Source of the DNA: JAMCRM01 sp041685075
Lineage (GTDB): Bacteria; Acidobacteriota; Terriglobia; Bryobacterales; Bryobacteraceae
DNA length: 55,208 nt
Direction: 5' to 3'
NCBI GenBank assembly: GCA_041685075.1
Contig: JAWLGN010000002.1
Coordinates: 1-55,208, forward strand
Of this stretch, positions 8,515-15,740 are shown piece by piece. The position numbers and the translations under genes were made by a program. Position 1 is the stretch's first letter; every line of letters begins with the position of its first letter. A model generated the notes under the pieces. It made no database searches and was not told the DNA's origin. It saw only the letters and a program-made list of their open reading frames with translations.

Positions 8515-10106
8515 TCTTCGACGGCCCGCTCGATCGACTCGTCCTTTTCGGTGAGCCGCATCAGCTCCAGCCGGATGGCGTCCACCAGGGCCTTCCAACT
8601 CGCCTCGACGACGTTGTCGGAGACCCCCACGGTGGACCAGTTCCGCTGCTGGTCGGACCACTCGATCAGCACGCGCACGCGCGCGGCGGTGCCCTTGCGC
8701 GGTTCCAGCACCCGCACCTTGTAGTCGGTCAGCTTCACGCTGGTGATCTGCGGGTAGACGCCCGAGAGGCACTTGCGCAGGCAGAGGTGCAGGGCGTTGA
8801 AGGGACCCTGGCCTTCGGCCTCGGCCGAGTGCACGCCGTCGAGCGTCTTCACCGTCACGGTGGCGAATGAGCGGGTGCCGGTGGGTCCTACCGCGCGCGT
8901 GGAGACCTCGTAGCTTTCCACGTCGAAGAAGTGGACGCCGGGATTGAGCGCCTCCCGCACCAGCAGTTCGAAGGTGCCTTCGGCGGCTTCCAGCTCGTAG
9001 CCTTCGTACTCCATCTGCTTGATGCGCTCGAGCAGTTCGCGGCGGGCGTCCTCGGTCAGGCGGTCCGAGAGGCCGTGCTGCTTCAGCTTGTAGAGCACGT
9101 TGCTGCGGCCGGAAAGCTCGCTGACCAGCACGCGCTGGCGGTTGCCCACGGCCTCCGGGGGCACGTGTTCGTAGGTGCTGCTGTCTTTCAGCACCGCACT
9201 GACATGGATGCCGCCCTTGTGCGCGAAGGCGCTCTGCCCCACGTACGGCCGGTCCTTGTGCAGCGGCAGGTTGGCCAGCTCCGCGATGAAACGCGATACC
9301 GACGAGAGCTTCGCCAGTTTCTCCGGGCCGATGGTGGTGTGGCCCAGTTTCAGCTCCAGGTTGGCGATCACGCTGGCGAGATTGGCGTTGCCGCAGCGCT
9401 CCCCGTAGCCGTTCAGGCAGCCCTGCACGTGGGTGACGCCGGCTTCGACCGCAGCCAGAGTATTGGCCACCGCCACGTCCGAGTCGTTATGAGTGTGGAT
9501 GCCCAGCACGCCGTCGAAGCGCTTGCGTACTTCAGCAACGATTTCGGTCAACCGGCCGGTCAGCGTGCCGCCGTTGGTATCGCACAGGCACAGCACGTCG
9601 GCGCCGGCACGCTTTGCGGCTTCCAGGGTGCGCAGCGCGAAGTCCGGGTTGGCGTGGTAGCCGTCGAAGAAATGCTCGGCGTCGTAGATCACCTCGCGGC
9701 CGTGTTCCTTGAGGTAGCGGACCGTTTCGAAGATGAGCTTCAGGTTCTCCTCTTCGGTGATTCTCAGAGCGCGGCTGGTATGCAGGTCCCAGCTCTTGCC
9801 GAAAATCGATACCGTGGGAGTGCCCGCGGCCAGCAGCGCCTGCACGTTGCGGTCCTGCTCCACCGGATTCCTGGCGAAGCGCGTCGAGCCGAAGGCGGTC
9901 AGCCGTGCGTGCTTGAGCTGCATTTCACCCGCGCGCGCGAAGAACTCCTTGTCCTTGGGATTGGAACCCGGCCAGCCGCCCTCGATGTAATCGATGCCCA
10001 GGTCGTCCAGTTTGAGGGCGATGGCGATCTTGTCGTCCACCGAGAAGGATACGGCTTCCCCTTGCGTGCCGTCGCGAAGCGTGGTGTCGAAAGTAAAGAT
10101 TTTCAT
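8496..10106 (-). CDS. cimA: (R)-citramalate synthase
   Basis: 536 residues, the usual length for the long CimA type. It condenses acetyl-CoA with pyruvate to (R)-citramalate, the first step of the threonine-independent route to 2-oxobutyrate and isoleucine. The N-terminal TIM barrel shows FDTTLRDGTQGEAVSF (residues 5-20), IHTHNDSDVAVAN and GCLNGYGERCGNANL, hallmarks of the HMGL/LeuA family. The DTTLRDGTQ form, SYEVSTRA and the C-terminal LeuA-type regulatory domain (about 390-520) favour CimA over LeuA. It is last in ilvB-ilvN-ilvC-cimA, so its presence with acetohydroxyacid synthase and KARI makes an isoleucine/valine unit. A strong hairpin lies in the 56-nt gap after ilvC. The stop overlaps the convergent DUF4091 gene. 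Confidence 0.93.
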   Translation of the reverse strand: MKIFTFDTTLRDGTQGEAVSFSVDDKIAIALKLDDLGIDYIEGGWPGSNPKDKEFFARAGEMQLKHARLTAFGSTRFARNPVEQDRNVQALLAAGTPTVSIFGKSWDLHTSRALRITEEENLKLIFETVRYLKEHGREVIYDAEHFFDGYHANPDFALRTLEAAKRAGADVLCLCDTNGGTLTGRLTEIVAEVRKRFDGVLGIHTHNDSDVAVANTLAAVEAGVTHVQGCLNGYGERCGNANLASVIANLELKLGHTTIGPEKLAKLSSVSRFIAELANLPLHKDRPYVGQSAFAHKGGIHVSAVLKDSSTYEHVPPEAVGNRQRVLVSELSGRSNVLYKLKQHGLSDRLTEDARRELLERIKQMEYEGYELEAAEGTFELLVREALNPGVHFFDVESYEVSTRAVGPTGTRSFATVTVKTLDGVHSAEAEGQGPFNALHLCLRKCLSGVYPQITSVKLTDYKVRVLEPRKGTAARVRVLIEWSDQQRNWSTVGVSDNVVEASWKALVDAIRLELMRLTEKDESIERAVEDYCWGV

Positions 10107-10121
10107 ATGGTTCGGGTTTCT

Positions 10122-10154
10122 GGCGCCGGGTGGCTGGCGGCTGCACCCGGCGCC
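10122..10154 (-). other. perfect 11-bp hairpin between ilvC and cimA
   Basis: GGCGCCGGGTG pairs perfectly with CACCCGGCGCC around an 11-nt loop. No U tract follows in the direction of transcription, so it is not a canonical terminator; it could stabilise or process the polycistronic mRNA or partially attenuate cimA. Confidence 0.5.
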
Positions 10155-10162
10155 GGAGGAAG

Positions 10163-11203
10163 TTAGTTGCCGGCCGCCTGGACGTCTTCCTCGGGTACGC
10201 CCGCCTCTTTCTTCTTCTTCAGGAACGTCATCATCTTGCGCAGCTCGGCGCCCACGCGCTCGATCTGGCTGTCGCGGCCGGCTTCCCGCATTTCGAGAAA
10301 CTTCTTGCGGCCGCCGCGGTTCTCATCCATCCATTCCCGGGCGAAAGCGCCGGACTGGATCTCACCCAGGATCTTGCGCATTTCCGCGCGGGTCTCTTCA
10401 TTTACGATGCGGTAACCGCGCGTGTAGTCGCCGTATTCGGCGGTGTCGGAGACGGAGAAGCGCATGTAGCCCAGGCCGCCCTCGTACATCAGGTCCACGA
10501 TGAGCTTGAGTTCGTGCAGGCACTCGAAGTAGGCGATTTCGGGCGCATAGCCGGCTTCCACCAGGGTGTCGAAGCCCGCCTGGACCAGCGCGCTGACGCC
10601 GCCGCACAGCACGGTTTGCTCGCCGAACAGATCGCTCTCGGTCTCTTCCTTGAAGGTGGTGGAGATGACCCCGGCTTTCAGGCAGCCGAGCCCCAGGGCG
10701 TAGGCCAGGGCGTTCTGGAGCGCCTTGCCGGAGGCGTCCTGGTGCACGGCCACCAGCGCGGGAACGCCGGAACCTTCCACGAACAGCTCGCGCACGCGGT
10801 GCCCGGGGGCTTTGGGCGCGATCATGGTAATGTCCACGTCCTTCGGGGGTACGATCATGCCGAAGTGGATGTTGAAACCGTGCGCGAACATGAGGGTCTT
10901 GCCGGCCTTCATGTGGGGGGCGATGTCTTTTTCGTAGACGTCGGCCTGAACATGGTCGGGCACCAGCATCATCAGGGTGTCGGCCACCTGCGCGGCTTCG
11001 GCGGTTGTCATTACCCGCAGCCCGGCGGCTTCGGCTTTGGCCCGGCTCGTGCTGCCGGGGCGCGCCGCCACCACCACGTCAACGCCGGAATCGCGGAGGT
11101 TCAGCGAGTGCGCATGGCCCTGGCTGCCGTAGCCGACGATGCCGATGGTACGTCCCTTCAAGATACTCAGGTCTGCGTCTTTTTCGTAATATCGTTCAGG
11201 CAT
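10163..11203 (-). CDS. ilvC: ketol-acid reductoisomerase (class I)
   Basis: 346 residues, the class I (short) length. It converts acetolactate and acetohydroxybutyrate to dihydroxy acids with NADPH and Mg2+, the second common step of valine/isoleucine synthesis. The Rossmann motif GYGSQGHAHSLNLRDSG (about 24-40) and the following ARPGSTSRAKA loop, with serines that usually bind the NADPH phosphate, are clear. The C-terminal domain carries ESDLFGEQTVLCGG and ECLHELKLIVDLMYEGG with the acidic metal ligands. It is 24 nt downstream of ilvN and upstream of cimA in the same operon, thus probably under the ilv leader attenuator. Confidence 0.96.
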   Translation of the reverse strand: MPERYYEKDADLSILKGRTIGIVGYGSQGHAHSLNLRDSGVDVVVAARPGSTSRAKAEAAGLRVMTTAEAAQVADTLMMLVPDHVQADVYEKDIAPHMKAGKTLMFAHGFNIHFGMIVPPKDVDITMIAPKAPGHRVRELFVEGSGVPALVAVHQDASGKALQNALAYALGLGCLKAGVISTTFKEETESDLFGEQTVLCGGVSALVQAGFDTLVEAGYAPEIAYFECLHELKLIVDLMYEGGLGYMRFSVSDTAEYGDYTRGYRIVNEETRAEMRKILGEIQSGAFAREWMDENRGGRKKFLEMREAGRDSQIERVGAELRKMMTFLKKKKEAGVPEEDVQAAGN

Positions 11204-11227
11204 TTCGATTTGGCTCCAGGCGAAGGG

Positions 11228-11767
11228 TTACTTCGCCACTTCCTCCAGTTTGGCTGGGCCGGTGAGTACCGGCGGCTGCAGGCGCAGTTTTCTGGTCTCC
11301 AGCGACATGGCTACCAGGCCGGATCGGGTTACCTCGATATCGCCGTAGCTGCGCATCACGTCGATAAACTCGTCCATCTTCTCGGGATCGCCGGTGGCCT
11401 CGATGGCGTAGCCGTCGGTCGAGGAATCCACGACGCGCCCGCCAAAGATCTCGGCTTCCTTGAGCACCGCGGTGCGGGATCCCTGGGCGGTGCGGATGCG
11501 CACCAGCACCAGTTCCCCCGCAACCGACGCGGCATCGGTCAGGTCGGTGGCCTGCAGGACGTTAATCAGCTTGTTCATCTGCTTCACCACCTGCTGCCGG
11601 AGCGCCGGATCCACGTCCACCACGATGGTCATACGGGAGAGATGCGGGTCCAGGGTGCGGGCGACCGTCAGGCTTTCAATGTTGTACCCGCGCGCGCTGA
11701 GCACGCCGGTAATGCGCATCAGTGCGCCGGGCTTGTTTTCAACCAGTAAGGAAATTGTCTGCAACAT
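11228..11767 (-). CDS. ilvN: acetolactate synthase small (regulatory) subunit
   Basis: 179 residues, the typical longer IlvN/IlvH form. An N-terminal ACT domain (about 2-75) begins LQTISLLVENKPGALMRITGVLSARGYNI and is followed by a C-terminal ALS small-subunit domain containing VDSSTDGYAIEATG. It activates IlvB and confers feedback inhibition by valine or other branched-chain amino acids. It begins 18 nt after ilvB and precedes ilvC by 24 nt, so equimolar expression with the catalytic subunit is expected. Confidence 0.95.
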   Translation of the reverse strand: MLQTISLLVENKPGALMRITGVLSARGYNIESLTVARTLDPHLSRMTIVVDVDPALRQQVVKQMNKLINVLQATDLTDAASVAGELVLVRIRTAQGSRTAVLKEAEIFGGRVVDSSTDGYAIEATGDPEKMDEFIDVMRSYGDIEVTRSGLVAMSLETRKLRLQPPVLTGPAKLEEVAK

Positions 11768-11785
11768 GGTTTGGCCTCCTGCGGC

Positions 11786-13507
11786 TTACTTCGGGACCGC
11801 CACCGGCTGGGGTGGACCCAGCACCATCTCGTTGATTCCCGCGCCGGCGGGGACCATCGGATAGACGCTCTCAAACGGCGATACCGTGACATTCAGCAGG
11901 TAGGGGCCGGGTTCCTGGATGGCCGCCTCGAGCGCCGAGGCGAGTCCGGACGGCTTGTCGACGGTGGACCCCTTGAATCCGTAGGCCGCGGCCAGCCTTT
12001 CCGCATCCGGGAAGCTCTCCATTTGCACCGCGCTCAGGCGGTTGTTGTAGAAGAGTTCCTGCCACTGCCGCACCATCCCCAGGTAGCCGTTGTTCATGAC
12101 CACGATCTTGATCGGCAGCGCATGGTTGGCGATGGTGGCAAGCTCTGGAATAGACATCTGGAAGCCACCGTCGCCCACCACTGCGAACACCAGTTTGTCC
12201 GGGCGGGCGAATTGCGCGCCGATGGCCGCCGGCAGCCCGAAGCCCATCGATCCCAGACCCCCGGAGGTGAGCCACAGCCGCGGCTCGTTGAACCGCAGGT
12301 GCTGGGCGCACCACATCTGGTGCTGTCCCACGTCGGTGGCCACGATGGCGTTGCCGCCGGACAGCCGGTTCACCTCGGCAATCAGGTGCTGCGGCTTGAT
12401 CTCGCTATCGGAGGTGGAGACCGCCAGGGGGTGCTCCTCCTGCCATTGGCGGATCTGCTGCCACCAGGCCGCGAGCGTATCGGCGGAGCGGCCGGCCAGG
12501 CGCTCTTCGAGGATCCGGTTGAGTTTTCCCAGCACGCGCTTGACGTCGCCGACGATGGGGACATCGGGGCTGCGGTTCTTGCCGATCTCCGCGGGATCGA
12601 TGTCCACGTGGATCACCTTGGCGTGCGGCGCGAAGGCCGACAGCCGCCCGGTGACGCGGTCGTCGAAGCGCACGCCCAGCGCGATCAGCAGGTCGCAGTT
12701 GGTCAGGGCCATGTTGGCCGCGTAGCTGCCATGCATGCCCGGCATGCTGATGAAATTGGGATGGCAGCCGGGCAACACGCCCAGTCCCATGAGGGTCAGG
12801 ACCGCGGGCACGTTGGCTTTTTCGACGAACTCCCGAAGCTCCGGCGCCGCGCCGGAAGCCACCAGGCCGCCGCCGCCGTACACCAGCGGGCGTTTGGCTT
12901 CCGAGATCAACTGCACCGCGCGCCGGATCTGGCCCGTGTGCCCCTCGGTGAAAACCTTGTAGCCGGGCAGATGAATGGAAGCCACCGGCGTGTAGTAGCC
13001 CTGGGTCTGGAAAACGTCCTTGGGGATATCCACCAGAACCGGGCCGGGCCGCCCGGTGGCGGCGATGTAAAAAGCCTCGTGGATGATCTGCGGCAGATCC
13101 TCCAGCTTCTTGACCAGGTAGTTGTGCTTCGTGCAGGAGCGCGTGATGCCGAAGGTGTCGGCCTCCTGGAACGCATCGCTGCCGATGAGCTTGGTGTGCA
13201 CCTGCCCGGTCAGCGCCACGATCGGCACGCTGTCCATCAATGCGTTGGTCAACCCGGTGACCAGGTTGGTGGCGCCGGGACCCGAGGTGGCACAGCAGAC
13301 CCCTACCTTGCCCGTAGCGCGTGCATACCCCTCCGCTGCGAATGCGGCGTTCTGCTCATGCCGCACCAGCACGTGGCGAATGTGATGGTCGTAAACTGCG
13401 TCGTACAGCGGCAGGGTGACCCCTCCGGGATAGCCGAAGAAGCAATCCACACCCTCCCGCGCCAGGCATTCCAGCAGCATCTTGGCGCCGCTCGTCAACG
13501 TCGTCAT
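11786..13507 (-). CDS. ilvB: acetolactate synthase large (catalytic) subunit
   Basis: 573 residues from the ATG at 13507. TPP-, Mg- and FAD-dependent enzyme making 2-acetolactate and 2-aceto-2-hydroxybutyrate. The N-terminal TPP-binding domain starts MLLECLAREGVDCFFGYPGG, with the catalytic Glu in VRHEQNAAFAAEGYARATG. A central FAD-contact domain follows, and the C-terminal TPP domain has GDGGFQMSIPEL and MNNGYLGMVRQWQ. The reading frame stays open far upstream, but 13507 gives the conserved family N-terminus, has a purine-rich upstream region and lies just after the attenuator hairpin; longer starts would translate through the leader structures. First structural gene of ilvBNC-cimA. Confidence 0.95.
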   Translation of the reverse strand: MTTLTSGAKMLLECLAREGVDCFFGYPGGVTLPLYDAVYDHHIRHVLVRHEQNAAFAAEGYARATGKVGVCCATSGPGATNLVTGLTNALMDSVPIVALTGQVHTKLIGSDAFQEADTFGITRSCTKHNYLVKKLEDLPQIIHEAFYIAATGRPGPVLVDIPKDVFQTQGYYTPVASIHLPGYKVFTEGHTGQIRRAVQLISEAKRPLVYGGGGLVASGAAPELREFVEKANVPAVLTLMGLGVLPGCHPNFISMPGMHGSYAANMALTNCDLLIALGVRFDDRVTGRLSAFAPHAKVIHVDIDPAEIGKNRSPDVPIVGDVKRVLGKLNRILEERLAGRSADTLAAWWQQIRQWQEEHPLAVSTSDSEIKPQHLIAEVNRLSGGNAIVATDVGQHQMWCAQHLRFNEPRLWLTSGGLGSMGFGLPAAIGAQFARPDKLVFAVVGDGGFQMSIPELATIANHALPIKIVVMNNGYLGMVRQWQELFYNNRLSAVQMESFPDAERLAAAYGFKGSTVDKPSGLASALEAAIQEPGPYLLNVTVSPFESVYPMVPAGAGINEMVLGPPQPVAVPK

Positions 13508-13569
13508 GGTTTCTTCTACCTCATCCTGCGCCCGTCGCTCGGGGCGCCCGATCGATGAAAGCTCCATAA

Positions 13570-13613
13570 AACAAAAAAGGCCATCAGCCGGTTTGTTTCG
13601 CCCCGCCGATGGC
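13570..13613 (-). terminator. ilv attenuator: intrinsic terminator hairpin
   Basis: Read on the minus strand, GGCCATCGGC and GCTGATGGCC form a 10-bp stem (one G-U pair) around a 16-nt loop, followed immediately by TTTTTTGTTTT. This is a textbook rho-independent terminator, but it lies between the promoter/leader peptide and ilvB, so it is an attenuator. Its loop and 5' arm contain GCGGGGC, complementary to GCCCCGC at the end of the leader peptide ORF. That pairing would prevent the terminator from forming. Confidence 0.85.
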
Positions 13614-13638
13614 CCTTGACCTTTCTCAGCCAAAGACC

Positions 13639-13746
13639 TCAAGCGGGGCCGGCTACGATGACCAGAATAATAATAGCGATGTGTACGTAGACAGGGGGAA
13701 TGCCGGAGGCGGAAGAGAGCTGCCGGGATGGAGTGCCTTCGAGCAT
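13639..13746 (-). CDS. branched-chain-rich leader peptide of the ilvBNC-cimA operon
   Basis: A 35-residue ORF starting ATG at 13746 and ending TGA at 13639-13641. Its second half reads VYVHIAIIILVIVAGPA: codons for Ile (GTA CAC ATC GCT ATT ATT ATT CTG GTC ATC GTA) and Val/Leu are concentrated just before the stop. A run of regulatory codons ahead of a terminator is the signature of ribosome-mediated attenuation. Stalling at the Ile/Val/Leu run would leave the downstream GGCCCCGC exposed to pair with GCGGGGC in the terminator. A ribosome reaching the stop would mask it. The start codon has no strong Shine-Dalgarno sequence but lies close to a plausible transcription start. Confidence 0.8.
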   Translation of the reverse strand: MLEGTPSRQLSSASGIPPVYVHIAIIILVIVAGPA

Positions 13747-13759
13747 TCTGCTGAGATTG

Positions 13760-13788
13760 AGTGTAGCTTAGAAATTTGGCAAATGCAA
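13760..13788 (-). promoter_or_regulatory. sigma-70-type promoter of the ilv operon
   Basis: On the minus strand TTGCAT (13788-13783) and TACACT (13765-13760) are separated by exactly 17 bp in a locally AT-rich stretch. Transcription would start near 13753, giving a very short 5' region before the leader peptide ATG at 13746. Confidence 0.5.
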
Positions 13789-13807
13789 GAGGGCATACGC
13801 ATAAATA

Positions 13808-13982
13808 ATTTTGATGATCCCATTTGACAGGCCCGCAAAATCCACCCGGCAACATTTTCGCCCCGATTAAGACCGCTCGCCTACCCGAATTCCCCCTTCG
13901 CTGATTTCTCGTTCCGTTCCCGCCCGGTTCAGGCGAAGATGCTTCCAACAGGGCAGTACCTATCCTTGCACTCGAGGTGAGT
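13808..13982. other. divergent intergenic region between ilv promoter and activase pair
   Basis: About 175 bp with no ORF I would support. An exact TTGACA at 13824-13829 on the plus strand could be the -35 of the downstream gene, but no well-spaced -10 follows (AACATT is 21 bp away). A Shine-Dalgarno GAGG at 13974-13977 precedes the ATG at 13983. Confidence 0.35.
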
Positions 13983-15740
13983 ATGAGCACTCAGCCAATG
14001 GAACCCAAGGCCATGCCGCACGGCGGATTGGTCAATATCGACTCCTACGACGAAGTGATCCGGAAGCGGCTCGAGGCGGAGCGCGAGCGGCTGGAGAGGG
14101 AGGCCGGCGTGATGCGGCGCGAAATGCGCCGATTCAAACGGCCCGAGGAACGGCCGTTCACCAGGGAGCAGCGGGCGCACACCACCCTGCTGTTCGGCGG
14201 TCTCACCTGGAAACACGAAAAACTCGTTTCCGGCGCGCTGGAGGGCCTCGGTTACAAGACGCAACCGCTGCCCACCCCCGACGTGAAGGCCTTTCAGGCC
14301 GGTAAGGAATACGGCAATAACGGCCAGTGCAACCCCACCTACTTCACCGTGGGGAACCTGGTGCAGTACCTCCAGGGCCTCGAGGCCCAGGGGATGAGCC
14401 GGGAAGAAATCATTGACCGGTATGTATTTTTCACGGCCGGCTCCTGCGGTCCCTGCCGTTTCGGCATGTACGAGGCTGAGTACCGGCTGGCATTGCGCAA
14501 CTCCGGGTTCGAAGGCTTCCGGGTGATGATCTTTCAGCAGTCCGGCGGGCTGAGCCAGTCGGGCGCCGAAGCCGGGCTGGAGATGAACCTGGACTTTTTC
14601 ATCGGCATCCTGACCGCCTTCAACTGCGGGGACGTTCTCAACGAGATGGCCTACGCCATCCGGCCGTTCGAGGTGGAACCCGGCGCCACCAACCGGCAGC
14701 TCGAGGCGGCCATCGACCACCTCTGCGAGACCTTCCGCTCGCGGCAACCGTGGAAGCTCAACGGGCACATGCGCAGCTACCTCAGGGGATTCTCCGATAC
14801 CGCCGAGTACATCGGGAAGTTCGTGAATCAGATGAAGGGCGACGACTACGTGCCCGCGCTTCACCGCTGCCGCGAGCTGCTCGACGAGGTGGAAGTGGAC
14901 CGGCTGCGGGTGCGGCCCATCGTCAAGATCACCGGTGAATTCTGGGCCCAGACCACCGAAGGCGACGGCAACTTCAACATGTTCGCCTTCCTGGAGCGGG
15001 AGGGCGCCCAGGTGCTGGTGGAGCCGGTGGCCACCTGGATCATGTACATGCTGCACCAGGTGGTGCAGAAATACAGGGACCTGAAGGGGCTCGAGGAAGG
15101 GGCCGAACTGCCGCCCGTGTGGCGCGTCGGAAAACGGGCCCAGATCGAGCTGGGCTACCGGCGCAAGGTGGCCAAAATCAAGCTCGCCGAGGCGATCTTC
15201 AAGAACGAGTACCGAAAGACAATCAACGCGCTGGGAGGAATCGCGCACCCGCTCGTGGACCAGTACGAACTGCAACGCCTCGGCCATCCTTTTTACAATT
15301 CGCGCGCGGCCGGCGGCGAGGGCCATCTGGAAGTGGCCAAGAACATCTACTACTCCAACAAGGACCTCGCCCACATGGTGCTGTCGCTCAAGCCCTTCGG
15401 CTGCATGCCTTCCACGCAGTCCGACGGCGCGCAGGCGGCCGTGATCTCCAACTTCCGGGATATGATCTACATTCCCATCGAGACCTCCGGGGAGGGAGAG
15501 ATCAACGCGCACTCGCGCGTGCAGATGGCGCTCGGCGAAGCGCGCAACAAGGCCAAAGCCGAGTTCGCCGAGGCGCTCGACCGGACGGGCCTGACGCTCG
15601 AAGAGTGCCGTGCCTGGGTGGAGGCGCACCCGGAGACCAAGCGCCCCATGTACCGCGTCCCCCATACCCAGGGCGTGGTCGGAGCGGCTGCCAACTTCGT
15701 GTACCACATAGCGGATCGGATGGGCCGCCGACATGCCTAA
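13983..15740 (+). CDS. 2-hydroxyacyl-CoA dehydratase-like (HgdB/COG3581-type) protein
   Basis: 585 residues. Related to the Fe-S dehydratase-like half of the large acyl-CoA dehydratase activase family; the substrate is unknown. A charged, probably coiled N-terminus (about 20-60) precedes the core. Cysteines that could hold an Fe-S cluster are Cys116 (GQCNPTYF), Cys155/Cys158 (AGSCGPCRFGMYEAEYR), Cys215 (FNCGDVLNEM) and Cys474 (FGCMPSTQSDG), all in family-like contexts. The ATG at 13983 is preferred over the GTG at 13977 because GAGG lies 5 nt upstream. It overlaps the activase gene by 8 nt, so the two are translationally coupled. In many anaerobes these parts are fused in one polypeptide; here they are split. 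Confidence 0.75.
   Translation: MSTQPMEPKAMPHGGLVNIDSYDEVIRKRLEAERERLEREAGVMRREMRRFKRPEERPFTREQRAHTTLLFGGLTWKHEKLVSGALEGLGYKTQPLPTPDVKAFQAGKEYGNNGQCNPTYFTVGNLVQYLQGLEAQGMSREEIIDRYVFFTAGSCGPCRFGMYEAEYRLALRNSGFEGFRVMIFQQSGGLSQSGAEAGLEMNLDFFIGILTAFNCGDVLNEMAYAIRPFEVEPGATNRQLEAAIDHLCETFRSRQPWKLNGHMRSYLRGFSDTAEYIGKFVNQMKGDDYVPALHRCRELLDEVEVDRLRVRPIVKITGEFWAQTTEGDGNFNMFAFLEREGAQVLVEPVATWIMYMLHQVVQKYRDLKGLEEGAELPPVWRVGKRAQIELGYRRKVAKIKLAEAIFKNEYRKTINALGGIAHPLVDQYELQRLGHPFYNSRAAGGEGHLEVAKNIYYSNKDLAHMVLSLKPFGCMPSTQSDGAQAAVISNFRDMIYIPIETSGEGEINAHSRVQMALGEARNKAKAEFAEALDRTGLTLEECRAWVEAHPETKRPMYRVPHTQGVVGAAANFVYHIADRMGRRHA

Noticed and set aside
13508..13990. N-terminal extension of ilvB to 13990 (about 160 extra residues)
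   Set aside because: The added sequence is unlike acetolactate synthases and would translate through the promoter, leader peptide and terminator hairpin; the family N-terminus starts at 13507.
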